Assembly (NCBI GenBank): GCA_903994635.1
Contig: CAJEXQ010000001.1
Location: 62,001 to 126,000, forward strand
Reading direction: 5' to 3'
DNA length: 64,000 nt
Source of the DNA: an uncultured Chlorobiaceae bacterium
Lineage (GTDB): Bacteria > Bacteroidota > Chlorobiia > Chlorobiales > Chlorobiaceae
How positions within the stretch are numbered: the stretch's first letter is position 1; every line of letters begins with the position of its first letter. Shown here one piece after another: positions 10,110 through 18,478 of the stretch. The notes beneath the pieces are model-generated. The model saw nothing but the letters and a program-made list of their open reading frames with translations. It did no database searches and had not been told where the DNA came from. A program made the position numbers and the translations under genes.

Positions 10110-10988
10110 GTGAACAAGGGAAGGGCCTTCGATGCAAGGGAAATTGCGGTTTTTCAGCGGAATGAGATAACCGACCATCAAATTTACAAAAATCTTTCCG
10201 GCAAGATAAGCGGCATTAAAAATCGCCGCATACTCTCCCAGATTGCTGATGATGAGATGCGCCATTACAACGTCTGGAAAAACTATACACGGAAAGATGT
10301 CGGCCCCGACCGCTTCAGGGTGTGGTTTTATATGCTGGTCAGTACGCTGTTCGGCTCTGCCTTTGGCCTCAAGTTGATGGAAAATGGTGAAAAAAAAACT
10401 CATGCGCTCTATAACCGCTTTCCAGGCTCTATCAAGGAGGTAAACGGTATTGTCCGTGACGAGGAAGAGCATGAACAGGCACTCCTGGTGCTGCTGGGCG
10501 AAGATCGCCTCAAAGAAGCAGGATCTCTTGTTCCAGGTCTCAACAATGCGCTTGTTGAGTTGATGGGTGTGCTGGCGGGCTTTACCTTTGTTTTGCATAA
10601 CACAACAGCGGTGGCTCTTGCGGCCTCCATTGCCTCCATTGCAGTCGCACTCTCCATGGCGGCGGCTAGCTACCTCTCAACAAAAAACGAGCAGGGAGGG
10701 AGAAACCCCTTTTTTGCCTCACTCTACACCGGAGTTGCCTCTCTGTTTACCGCGCTGGCGCTGATTGTGCCCTACCTTTTTCTTGAAGATCGCACTCTCT
10801 GTCTTGGCCTCTCCTTTTTTATTTCGGTCAGTATCACCGGTATTTTCAACTACTATCTCTCCGTTGTGCGTAACCTCCCTTTCAAAAGCCGTTTTCTTGA
10901 GATGGCAGGGCTGATTTTCACCGTAACCGCGCTGAGTTTTCTGGCTGGATATGCCATTAATTATGCCTTTCATTATCTCATGATGTAG
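10110..10988 (+). CDS. Ferritin-like / VIT1 (CCC1) fusion membrane protein, MbfA-like
   Basis: A 292-residue protein with two parts. The N-terminal 130 residues look like a ferritin-like diiron domain: carboxylate/His groups in FQRNEITDHQ, DDEMRHYNVW and EEEHEQALL. Residues about 150-290 form a VIT1/CCC1-type membrane domain of four to five helices. This architecture matches membrane-bound ferritin (MbfA) proteins thought to export iron or manganese. GTG at 10110 is the only plausible start, because an in-frame stop lies at 10095 and conserved sequence begins at once. It follows htpG by 30 bases and may be co-transcribed. Metal specificity is not visible. Confidence 0.87.
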   Translation: MNKGRAFDAREIAVFQRNEITDHQIYKNLSGKISGIKNRRILSQIADDEMRHYNVWKNYTRKDVGPDRFRVWFYMLVSTLFGSAFGLKLMENGEKKTHALYNRFPGSIKEVNGIVRDEEEHEQALLVLLGEDRLKEAGSLVPGLNNALVELMGVLAGFTFVLHNTTAVALAASIASIAVALSMAAASYLSTKNEQGGRNPFFASLYTGVASLFTALALIVPYLFLEDRTLCLGLSFFISVSITGIFNYYLSVVRNLPFKSRFLEMAGLIFTVTALSFLAGYAINYAFHYLMM

Positions 10989-10994
10989 TTCTCC

Positions 10995-12542
10995 TCAGGC
11001 GGTGACCGATTGCAGCCGCAAAGCAATGGCTGAAGCGTCGACCTTTTGCTCACTGTCAATATCAAAAGTGATCGCCTCCTCTTCAACGGTAAGCGCCTCC
11101 TGCATCTCGAGCTGCAATCTGAGCACTTCAGTGTCGGCCTCCGAAGCATCATCTCCTCTCTGATACCTTCTCCTTACCCTCTCGATGAGCAGCTCATCGG
11201 GAGCAGAAAAACGCAGAATCCTGCATGGAGTGTGGTGCGCCTCCGCAATCGCCATGAACATCCGCCGATTGCTGCCCTTGAGAAACGTAGCGTCCACAAT
11301 GACCGTGATTCCAGCCTCAATGCAGAGCAGAGCCAAGTCAAGAAGCCTGCGGTAGGTTTTCCGGCTGCTGTCATTTGCATATAGTGATGTATTTTCTTCA
11401 CTCCGCTCAAGCGCCTTGAGCCCCGCCAGCCGTTTTCGCTCAATATCTGAACGGATATGAACGCAGCGTAACGCCTCTGCAATGCTGCGGGAGAAAACCG
11501 TTTTTCCACTTCCTGAAACCCCGAATGTCAGGATGAGCATCGGTTTTTGTCTACAGGTGTAGCTTTGGGCCCGGGCAATATAGGAACAGTGCTCTTCAAG
11601 AATCCTTTTGGCCTCCTGACTCTCACTCTGCGAAAACCGGATGGCGGTCACCTTTGCCCGCACCATGGCGCGGTAAAGAGCATAAAAACGGAGCAAAGGC
11701 AGGGCATCGAAGTCACCGGTTTCCGCCAGATAGTTGTTCAGGAGCCTCCAGGCCAGTCCCGACTCTCCTCCATGCTCCAAATCCATGAAGAGAAATGCCA
11801 GATCGCTTATAACATCAATATTGCTGAGCGCCTCATTGAACTCAATGCAGTCAAAGATAACAATCCGTTCTTTCCATAACACCATATTACCGGTGTGCAG
11901 GTCACCATGGCACTGTCGTATAAAACCATCACTCTCTCTTTTGAGTAAAAGAGGGCAGAGTCGTCGATGCTCCTGGCGGGTAAATGCCTGAAGCAAGGCA
12001 ATCTGGTTGAGCTCATGCGCGTCGGAGATGATTGACTCAATGGTAGTGAAATTATTCAGCATCGGTTTCACAAGATTGTCGGGATGGCCGAAACCGCTTT
12101 CGGCAGGCAGGGCAGGAAGAGAGGAGTGGAACCCGGCAATCGTGGTGGCCAGGCAATCAATATGCTCCACTCTGAGCAACTGTTGTGAAAGCATCCGGTC
12201 AAGCTCCGTTGCCCGATCAAATTGCACCATTTTAACCGCATAGTCTACAATATCACCCGGTGCATCAACGAGCAGACTCTCACCCGCAAGGACAACCGGT
12301 ACGACAGAGAGGTAGATCTCAGGGCAGAGTCGCCGGTTAAGGCGGATCTCCTCGTTACAGTAATGGCGACGCTTTTCAGGGGTTGAAAAATCCAGGAAAC
12401 CGAGATCCAGCGGTTTTTTGACCTTGTAGGCGAAAGATCCGGTAAGAAAAATCCACGAAATGTGTGTTTCCACAACCTCCACCGCCCCGGAAGCATGGGG
12501 ATAAGCTTCAGGGCAGCTCAATGCTTCAACTATTGAATTCAT
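10995..12542 (-). CDS. Fusion of aminoglycoside-phosphotransferase-like kinase and P-loop ATPase/kinase
   Basis: A 515-residue two-domain protein. The N-terminal part (roughly residues 1-330) resembles APH/choline-kinase-fold enzymes, with the catalytic loop HGDLHTGNM and the following IFDCIEF. The C-terminal part (about 345-515) is a zeta-toxin/AAA_33-like P-loop domain with GVSGSGKT. Such fusions are widespread and have no settled substrate; antibiotic resistance should not be assumed. The ATG at 12542 is chosen over the longer frame (12716) because the recognisable domain starts with MNSIVEALSCPEAYPH. It is convergent with the ferritin-VIT gene, 6 bases apart. Confidence 0.82.
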   Translation of the reverse strand: MNSIVEALSCPEAYPHASGAVEVVETHISWIFLTGSFAYKVKKPLDLGFLDFSTPEKRRHYCNEEIRLNRRLCPEIYLSVVPVVLAGESLLVDAPGDIVDYAVKMVQFDRATELDRMLSQQLLRVEHIDCLATTIAGFHSSLPALPAESGFGHPDNLVKPMLNNFTTIESIISDAHELNQIALLQAFTRQEHRRLCPLLLKRESDGFIRQCHGDLHTGNMVLWKERIVIFDCIEFNEALSNIDVISDLAFLFMDLEHGGESGLAWRLLNNYLAETGDFDALPLLRFYALYRAMVRAKVTAIRFSQSESQEAKRILEEHCSYIARAQSYTCRQKPMLILTFGVSGSGKTVFSRSIAEALRCVHIRSDIERKRLAGLKALERSEENTSLYANDSSRKTYRRLLDLALLCIEAGITVIVDATFLKGSNRRMFMAIAEAHHTPCRILRFSAPDELLIERVRRRYQRGDDASEADTEVLRLQLEMQEALTVEEEAITFDIDSEQKVDASAIALRLQSVTA

Positions 12543-12812
12543 GGTTTCTCCGGTTCTCTGTTCATTGGCGCAAGCGCCACAATATAAGCTTCCTGAAGCA
12601 AATATAGGGGAGAGAGCCGGAGCAGACAAGAATTGTGTGGTGCGAATGGTTTCCTTCAAAAAAAATGTAAATTGGAAGGGTGTTTCACGGAGTGCCGCTT
12701 TATCACCATCATGCATTCAACAAACCTCTATGATACATTTTGCAAGGATACTCTGCCGCAAAAATTATTTCAGAATAAGGTCATAACGTACTCATACACC
12801 AGCTTCATTATT

Positions 12813-14345
12813 ATGGAAAATTTCAGGGAATCAATTCTCTCGCTTATTACCGAAACATCAGCCAACCTGCCGAGCGACATTCGCTGCGCACTTTCCGCCG
12901 CAATCGACCGCGAAGATCCACTTTCCCAGGCCGGTCTTGCCATGTCAACCATCTCGGTCAATATCGACATGGCGGTCGACAATGTTTCACCGGTTTGCCA
13001 GGATACCGGCCTTCCAACCTTTTTCATCCATACACCCCGAGGCGCCGATCAGCTTCTCATGAAGCGCCAGATCGAAGAGGCCGTTGCCGAAGCCTCATTG
13101 AAAGGCAAACTTCGACCCAATGCGGTTGATGCCCTCAGTGGCAAAAACTCCGGCAACAATCTCGGCAGCCATTTTCCCGTTATCCATTTTGAGCCCTGGG
13201 AAAAGGATGAAATTGAGGTGAAGCTGATTCTGAAAGGGGGCGGATGCGAAAACAAGAATATTCAATACTCACTTCCCGATGTAATTCCCGGTCTTGGAAG
13301 TGCCTCGCGTGACCTGGACGGCGTACGCAAATGCCTGCTTCATGCCGTCTATCAGGCACAGGGCCAGGGGTGCAGCCCCGGAGTTATTGGAGTCGGTATC
13401 GGTGGCGACCGCACCAGTGGCTTTGAGCTTGCCAAAAAGCAGCTTTTTCGCACCGTCGACGATCGCAACCCCGACCCTGAACTTGATGCCCTTGAGCAAG
13501 AGATTCTGGAAAAATCGAACACCATGAATATCGGCCCCATGGGATTTGGCGGAAAAACCACCCTCTTTGGCTGTAAAATTGGCAAATCACACCGTGTTCC
13601 GGCAAGTTTCTTTGTTTCCGTAGCCTACAACTGCTGGGCATACCGCAGGCTTGGAGTACTGCTTGACCCTGCCACCGGCTCCATTGAGCGCTGGCAGTAC
13701 AGGGATAATGATGAAATCAAGCGCATGGCCAGGGGCGAAGGGATGCCTTTGACCGGAAAAGAGGTTGTTCTGCAAGCTCCAGTTACCGAAGAGCAGGTAC
13801 GTGCGCTGAGGGTTGGCGATGTTGTGCTCGTCAATGGCACCATGCATACCGGGCGAGACGCTTTTCACCACTACATCATGCACCACGACCTGCCTGCTGG
13901 TCTTGATACCAGAGGCGGAATTCTTTTCCATTGCGGGCCGGTTATCATGAAAAACGATGACGGCAGCTACCGGGTGACCGCCGCAGGCCCAACCACCTCG
14001 ATTCGTGAAGAGCCATTCCAGGCCGATGTTATCAAAAAGCTGGGCCTGAGAGCCATTATCGGCAAAGGCGGCATGGGCCCGAAAACTCTCAAGGGGTTAG
14101 AGGAGCACGGAGCTGTCTATCTCAATGCCATTGGTGGCGCAGCACAGTACTATGCCCGCTGCATTGACAAGGTGACCGGTGTTGATTTTCTCGAAGAGAT
14201 GGGCGTTCCGGAAGCGATGTGGCATTTTGAGGTTAACTCCTTCCCGGCCATAGTTACCATGGATACGCACGGCAACAGCCTGCACAGCAAAATTGAAGAG
14301 GAGTCGTTCCGTCAACTCGGCACCTTTTCCAGCGATACGCACTGA
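12813..14345 (+). CDS. Fumarate hydratase, class I (4Fe-4S), single chain
   Basis: Interconverts fumarate and malate. In an organism using the reductive TCA cycle it would run toward fumarate. The 510-residue chain joins the alpha domain (PVCQDTGLP, KGGGCENKN, GIGGDRTSG, FGCKIG) and the beta domain (VNGTMHTGRDAFH, FHCGPV, GKGGMGPKT) of Fe-S fumarases. Cysteines suited to a 4Fe-4S cluster are present. The ATG at 12813 fits the family N-terminus; the open frame upstream has no similarity. It lies 50 bases before the pycB-like gene on the same strand, a metabolic pair (C4-acid formation and interconversion). L-tartrate dehydratase is related but the single-chain length favours fumarase. Confidence 0.93.
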   Translation: MENFRESILSLITETSANLPSDIRCALSAAIDREDPLSQAGLAMSTISVNIDMAVDNVSPVCQDTGLPTFFIHTPRGADQLLMKRQIEEAVAEASLKGKLRPNAVDALSGKNSGNNLGSHFPVIHFEPWEKDEIEVKLILKGGGCENKNIQYSLPDVIPGLGSASRDLDGVRKCLLHAVYQAQGQGCSPGVIGVGIGGDRTSGFELAKKQLFRTVDDRNPDPELDALEQEILEKSNTMNIGPMGFGGKTTLFGCKIGKSHRVPASFFVSVAYNCWAYRRLGVLLDPATGSIERWQYRDNDEIKRMARGEGMPLTGKEVVLQAPVTEEQVRALRVGDVVLVNGTMHTGRDAFHHYIMHHDLPAGLDTRGGILFHCGPVIMKNDDGSYRVTAAGPTTSIREEPFQADVIKKLGLRAIIGKGGMGPKTLKGLEEHGAVYLNAIGGAAQYYARCIDKVTGVDFLEEMGVPEAMWHFEVNSFPAIVTMDTHGNSLHSKIEEESFRQLGTFSSDTH

Positions 14346-14383
14346 CAGCCATTCGGCCGGATTGCCACACATATTAACATGAA

Positions 14384-14390
14384 AAGAGGA
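14384..14390 (+). promoter_or_regulatory. Ribosome binding site deciding the pycB-like start
   Basis: AAGAGGA ends 5 bases before ATG 14396. It supports that ATG over the GTG at 14393 immediately upstream. Confidence 0.6.
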
Positions 14391-14395
14391 AAGTG

Positions 14396-16327
14396 ATGAA
14401 AAAAATAAGATTTATGGATGTCTCATTCCGGGACGGATTTCAGTCATGTTTTGGCGCAAGGGTAAAGACCGAAGACTTTCTGCCAGCCCTGGAGGCCGCC
14501 GTTCATGCAGGCACCGATAATTTTGAGATAGGTGGAGGTGCCCGCTTTCAGAGCCTATACTTCTACTGCGAAGAGGATGCCTTTGTGATGATGGATGCTG
14601 CCCGCAAGGTTGTAGGGCCCGATATCAACCTTCAGACACTCTCAAGAGGCGCCAATGTTGTCGGACTGGTCTCACAGTCCCGCGATATTATTGATCTGCA
14701 TGCCCGTCTCTTCAAAAAGCATGGCATAACCACCATCCGCAATTTCGATGCCTTGATGGATGTCCGCAACCTCACCTGGTCTGGAGAGTGTATCCACAAC
14801 GCAGGGCTTCGCCACCAGGTTGTTGTGGCCATGATGGGCCTTCCACCCGGCCTGAACGAGACCTACTGCCACACCCCGCAGTTCTATCTCGACAAACTGA
14901 AAGAGATTCTTGAAGCCAATATTTTTTTCGACAGCGTCGCCTTCAAGGACGCTTCAGGCACAACCACCCCGGCGGTTGTTCACGAAACCATCAAGGGTGC
15001 ACGAAAGATGCTCCCCGAAGGCACCGAAATTCAGTTTCACACCCACGACACCGCCGGAATGGGCGTAGCCTGCAACTTTGCAGCAATTACGGGGGGAGCC
15101 GACATCATTGATCTCTCCATGGCACCGGTCAGCGGAGGAACCGCCGAAGTTGATATTCTCACCATGTGGCAGCGCCTCCGGGGCACCGACTACACCCTCG
15201 ACATCGATCACGAAAAATACCTTGAAGTCGAAGCGCTCTTTATCGACCAGATGTACAAATACTACATGCCCCCCGAAGCCACAGCGGTCAATCCGGTCAT
15301 CTCCTTTTCACCCATGCCCGGCGGAGCCCTTACGGCAAACACCCAGATGATGCGCGACAACAACACGCTTCACCTTCTGCCCGACGTCATCAAAAACATG
15401 CGTGAAGTGGTCGTAAAAGGCGGATTTGGCGCATCGGTCACCCCCGTTTCACAGTTCTACGTCCAGCAGGCCTTCGCCAACACCATTCAGGGTCACTGGA
15501 AAAAGATCACCGACGGCTACGGCAAAATGGTGCTCGGCTACTTTGGCAAAACTCCCGCTTCGCCCGACCCGGAGGTTGTAAGGCTCGCCTCCGAGCAGCT
15601 TGGCCTTGCTCCAACAACGGAAGATGTTCACGATATCAACGACCGTAACCCGGAGCTGGGTATACCCTACAACAGGTCTCTGCTTCAGAAAGCCAATATT
15701 CCGCAGACCGACGAAAACATATTTATTGCAGCCACCTGTGGAGCCAAAGGAATCGCCTTCCTTCAGGGAGATTGCACAACAGGAATCCGCTACAAGGCCG
15801 ACATTGCCGTTGAGATAAAAGCAAAAACAAAGGCAGAGGTCGTTGCCGATTACCACGAAGCACACAAACACGACGTCCATCAAAAAGAGGTCAACCACAG
15901 GCTTGAAGAGCTCTTTTCAAAGCAGGCCACCGCATTAGCTGCCGCTCAGTCACCGCCAGCCTCAAAAGTCATCTCAATGGCCGGGAACTTTACCGTTTTT
16001 GTTGATGGCGCCCCTTTTACCGTCTCTTTTGCTGAAGGCTCATCCATTCATCACTCCTCCGTTGCAGCGCCAGAAGTGGCTGTTGCTGCAATGGCAGAGC
16101 CACAGCCTCACGCAGGTACGCCGGTGCCCGCAGTCATGCCCGGCAATGTTTTTTCAATCTCCGTCAAGGTCGGTGATGAGGTCAAGGAGGGAGAAGAGCT
16201 TGCTGTTATTGAAGCCATGAAAATGGAAAACCCCGTCAAGGCCCCCTGTGCAGGAAGAATCCTCTCCATCACAGTAGCCAAAGGCGACACCGTGGGGATG
16301 GGAGAGATCATGATGACCATAGAATAA
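14396..16327 (+). CDS. Pyruvate carboxylase subunit B / oxaloacetate decarboxylase alpha-type carboxyltransferase with biotin domain
   Basis: Biotin-dependent carboxyltransferase of 643 residues. The N-terminal HMGL-like TIM barrel has FMDVSFRDGFQS, the metal ligands in FHTHDTAGMG and the carbamylatable Lys in SVAFKDASG. A PYC_OADA conserved domain follows (to about residue 500), then a flexible Ala/Pro linker, then a biotinyl domain with EAMKMEN in which Lys609 is the biotin site. With a separate biotin carboxylase subunit it would carboxylate pyruvate to oxaloacetate. A sodium-pump decarboxylase role would need membrane beta/gamma subunits, which are not nearby. Adjacent fumarase supports an anaplerotic or reductive-TCA role. 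Start set by the AGAGGA site. Confidence 0.92.
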   Translation: MKKIRFMDVSFRDGFQSCFGARVKTEDFLPALEAAVHAGTDNFEIGGGARFQSLYFYCEEDAFVMMDAARKVVGPDINLQTLSRGANVVGLVSQSRDIIDLHARLFKKHGITTIRNFDALMDVRNLTWSGECIHNAGLRHQVVVAMMGLPPGLNETYCHTPQFYLDKLKEILEANIFFDSVAFKDASGTTTPAVVHETIKGARKMLPEGTEIQFHTHDTAGMGVACNFAAITGGADIIDLSMAPVSGGTAEVDILTMWQRLRGTDYTLDIDHEKYLEVEALFIDQMYKYYMPPEATAVNPVISFSPMPGGALTANTQMMRDNNTLHLLPDVIKNMREVVVKGGFGASVTPVSQFYVQQAFANTIQGHWKKITDGYGKMVLGYFGKTPASPDPEVVRLASEQLGLAPTTEDVHDINDRNPELGIPYNRSLLQKANIPQTDENIFIAATCGAKGIAFLQGDCTTGIRYKADIAVEIKAKTKAEVVADYHEAHKHDVHQKEVNHRLEELFSKQATALAAAQSPPASKVISMAGNFTVFVDGAPFTVSFAEGSSIHHSSVAAPEVAVAAMAEPQPHAGTPVPAVMPGNVFSISVKVGDEVKEGEELAVIEAMKMENPVKAPCAGRILSITVAKGDTVGMGEIMMTIE

Positions 16328-16562
16328 CAACGGTTGCCTTTCTTTCGGCTCCGCGATAAAAATTGTGGAGCGGGGGAGGCATAAAGAATTTTGCGGAACC
16401 CACTTTTTTAATTAGCTTCCGTGGCGGTATTGAGGGCAGAAGGTATCCGGCTGAGGGTAGGGTGATTGTACAGTGTTGGCTGGTTTTATCTGACATTTAA
16501 ATCGCTATAGGACATATTCCTCGAAGCTTTGCTTCGGGAAGAAAATCTTAAACATGAATTCA

Positions 16563-16587
16563 TACCCCGTAGCTCTGCTGCGGGGTA
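16563..16587. repeat. REP-like palindromic hairpin
   Basis: TACCCCG and CGGGGTA flank a short GC-containing loop. The stem carries no T-run, so it does not look like a terminator, and it resembles dispersed palindromes seen in many bacterial genomes. Confidence 0.45.
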
Positions 16588-16594
16588 GTTGGTT

Positions 16595-16669
16595 ATGTCG
16601 AATGAAGCGGCAAAAACATTTATCGGTAAAATGAAAGCGGATAAGTCCGACAAGAACAGTTGGTGGTAA
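16595..16669 (+). pseudogene. Truncated Nif11-type leader peptide
   Basis: A 24-codon frame reading MSNEAAKTFIGKMKADKSDK then NSWW and stop. The first 16 residues match the start of Nif11-type leaders and the start of the complete precursor 94 bases downstream (MSVEQAEVFIEKMKSDD), after which similarity stops. There is no core peptide and no good ribosome site. Read as the decayed remnant of a second precursor gene. Confidence 0.55.
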
Positions 16670-16751
16670 AATCAGAAGGGTACGGTGCACCTGCCCGGCA
16701 CTCTCCGGGTAGTCAGCACTGACCGTTTTTTCAAGTATAAATTTTTATAAT

Positions 16752-16759
16752 GGAGGTGA
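16752..16759 (+). promoter_or_regulatory. Strong Shine-Dalgarno of the Nif11 precursor
   Basis: GGAGGTGA lies a few bases before the ATG at 16763. It is one of the strongest ribosome sites in this window and indicates good translation of a short peptide. Confidence 0.7.
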
Positions 16760-16762
16760 GTT

Positions 16763-17002
16763 ATGTCCGTAGAGCAAGCAGAGGTATTTATCGAGAAGAT
16801 GAAATCGGATGATGAGCTGAAGAGGCGGGTGCTCTCAATTGACGATGTCGGTGAGCGAATCGCCTACATCACCAGTTTGGGGTATAGTTGTACCGAAGCA
16901 GAGATCAGGCAGGTGCAAGGTTTATTGACAGACGAAGAGTTGAGCGGGGCAGCTGGTGGTTGCTATTGTTTGTCGGCTTATACAGAGAAGGAAGTAGTAT
17001 AA
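16763..17002 (+). CDS. Nif11-family leader peptide / RiPP precursor
   Basis: A 79-residue protein. Residues 1-60 match the Nif11-type leader (MSVEQAEVFIEKMKSDDEL, then a charged helix and TDEELSGAAGG). The double Gly at 65-66 is a classical cleavage point for C39-peptidase exporters, leaving a 13-residue core with two cysteines (CYCLSAYTEKEVV). Such precursors are modified by lanthionine synthetases, radical-SAM enzymes or other machinery and exported. None of these enzymes is visible in the window, so it would depend on distant genes or be an orphan. A broken homologous leader lies just upstream. Family identity is solid; the modification type is unknown. Confidence 0.83.
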   Translation: MSVEQAEVFIEKMKSDDELKRRVLSIDDVGERIAYITSLGYSCTEAEIRQVQGLLTDEELSGAAGGCYCLSAYTEKEVV

Positions 17003-17083
17003 CAGCAATTTCATCTGTTTGCCACGTCAGCTTGCCTTCTCAAAGCTCCGTGAGTGCAGGTGGACTACTTATTGAATTAAAAA

Positions 17084-17114
17084 ATGCGGGGTGGCCGAGC
17101 CAGCCACCCCGCAT
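17084..17114 (-). terminator. Strong hairpin terminator for the minus-strand TPS remnant (repeated hairpin)
   Basis: A 12-bp near-perfect stem (ATGCGGGGTGGC with its complement). Read on the minus strand it is followed by TTTTTTAA, directly after the adhesin tail. The same 27-base hairpin, with one loop-side change, occurs on the plus strand at 27611-27637. Confidence 0.8.
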
Positions 17115-17143
17115 AAGCGTTGTATACTCATTTTCCATGCAAA

Positions 17144-17365
17144 CTATGAAGCCTGCTGCATCGAAATATCCACTTCCCAGCTCTGGCCTCCAACCGTAAC
17201 AAGAACCTTCACCCCCGACATCCCCTGTGGCATATTTGTTGCGTTAAAGGTTGTGGTCTCGGCAGTGTACTGCAACCACCCCGGCAATGAACTGCCATCA
17301 GGCAACGTGACGGTGTTCGCTGCCGAAGATGAAAGGTCGGGGAGAAAAGAACTCAAACTCCTGTC
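17144..17365 (-). pseudogene. C-terminal fragment of a large secreted protein (putative TpsA adhesin tail)
   Basis: About 73 codons with no valid start, since a stop lies immediately upstream of the similar part. The sequence (LPDGSSLPGWLQYTAETTTF and onward) resembles the putative-Ig/cadherin-like modules that end large bacterial surface proteins. It ends QQAS and is followed by a strong minus-strand terminator. The truncated TpsB-like gene lies upstream on the same strand, so this may be what is left of its exported partner. That link is inference. Confidence 0.55.
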
Positions 17366-17369
17366 TTAA

Positions 17370-17528
17370 TCCGATATACCAATCAGGCGGCACATCAAAA
17401 TCAAGGCGGATGCCAACCCTTATGACAAAAAATGGGATATGTACTTTGAGGCACGTGAAGCGAGCAAAAGACAGAATTCATTAGAAAGTCAGAACAAAAG
17501 GAGAGTATCCAACTTATCTCAGAAGTGA
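17370..17528 (+). pseudogene. C-terminal fragment of a group II intron reverse transcriptase/maturase
   Basis: A plus-strand frame reading IPIRRHIKIK then ADANPYDKKWDMYFEAR and ending SNLSQK. It resembles the extreme C-terminus of group II intron-encoded proteins (the xxHVKIKxxANPYDPxWxxYF type). Everything upstream, including the RT domain, is missing. It is followed directly by a domain V-like structure, as expected for the 3' part of an intron. Confidence 0.7.
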
Positions 17529-17636
17529 AATCGGGTGCCGCAAGGTGCCTTTGCCGAGGCTTGAGCCGTGTGCGGTGAAAGTCGCAAGCACGGTTCTTAG
17601 GGGGGACTGGCGTAGCAATGCGCCACCCTATCCGAC
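17529..17636 (+). mobile_element. 3' end of a group II intron (domains V and VI)
   Basis: Bases 17563-17596 form a 34-nt domain V: GAGCCGTG, a GAAAG-containing loop region and CACGGTTC pair as in catalytic DV. Bases 17597-17636 can form domain VI with a GGGGGG...CCCTATCC stem and end near CTATCCGAC, typical of intron 3' ends. Together with the maturase tail it is a 5'-truncated intron, on the strand opposite to the secretion genes it interrupts. Confidence 0.75.
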
Positions 17637-18149
17637 ACAGTGAAGAAAATTCCTGCAGATTCGTGCGCTCTTGTTGCGCTTGATGGTGAGCTTCCCGTCA
17701 CTTTTCACTTGGGAAATGAAAATTTTGATGATGCCCGAGGTAATATCCTGCTGCGGAAGGTAGCCCCTTGCTTGCAACCCCTTTGCTTTCAGCATCGCCG
17801 TAACCCTGTCGGTCAGGCCATTGAGTTCCCCGAAGGTGACGCTTTTGCCAATAAAACCGGCAACCACCTCCTGAAGCTCCGCTTCGGTTGCCAACCCTTC
17901 GTATCCGCTGAAGGTAAATCCCTTCACCAGAACATGAACCGTTCCCTCCACTTTTGAGAGCGGCTCTTTTGTTTTTTCAGGAGCGGGAAGCTGCTCAGGC
18001 AACTGTTGTTGCGACTGCTGCAGGTCGCGCAGGATGCTGCCCGCATCAGGCACAGGTGCGGCAGAAAGCAGCATGGAGGGCTGAGAGAGCGAGAGAACGA
18101 GCAGGAGTCCCGTCAGGGAGAGCGCTTTGGCTGTAATAGGATGTTGCAC
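17628..18149 (-). pseudogene. Truncated TpsB/FhaC-type outer-membrane transporter, N-terminal part
   Basis: Open frame of 173 codons from GTG 18149. A signal peptide (hydrophobic SLTGLLLVLSLSQPSMLLSA) is followed by a Gln/Pro-rich linker and a POTRA domain (VHVLVKGFTFSGYEG, TFGELNGLTDRVTAMLKAKG, YLPQQDITSGIIKIFI) typical of two-partner secretion transporters of the ShlB/FhaC family. The full family is about 550 residues; here the beta-barrel is absent and the frame runs into the 3' end of a group II intron remnant, ending FLHCVG. The gene is non-functional as it stands. Confidence 0.82.
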
Positions 18150-18478
18150 GGAGGATACGGTTTATTTGTAAGTGAGGAACTGATGAGGCAACACTACCTT
18201 TGCCAGCTCAGGTTTGAATCTCTCAGGGTTAAATTCCCCCCGCTTGCGGTGAAGTTTGTAAAGCTTCTTATTATAACCAGATACTCCGCCGCTTGCGGCG
18301 GAGAGAGTTCATTTTAAAATCCAAAAAAATCTACATCAATTAACCACAATCACCAAGAACTTTTTTATCAGAAGTGCTGTGCTGCCGCCCTGGAGACGGT
18401 TTTATCAGATACTGGCGGCAGCTAAAACATAACGGTAAAACCACTTTCATGTGGAGATGGCAAAGCCCGACGCAACCT
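18150..18478. other. Intergenic region with a GC hairpin
   Basis: Between the TpsB remnant and the SDR gene. It contains CTCCGCC/GGCGGAG as a perfect hairpin at 18284-18303. No coding sequence is recognised. Confidence 0.5.

Larger units (their letters stand above)
16328..16762. other. Intergenic stretch with hairpins and a broken Nif11 leader
   Basis: Apart from the 24-codon Nif11-like remnant at 16595, this stretch holds three short perfect or near-perfect hairpins: CGAAGC/GCTTCG around 16522-16536, ACCCCG/CGGGGT around 16564-16586, and CCCGG/CCGGG near 16694-16710. The second resembles REP-like palindromes. No other coding sequence is supported. Confidence 0.6.
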
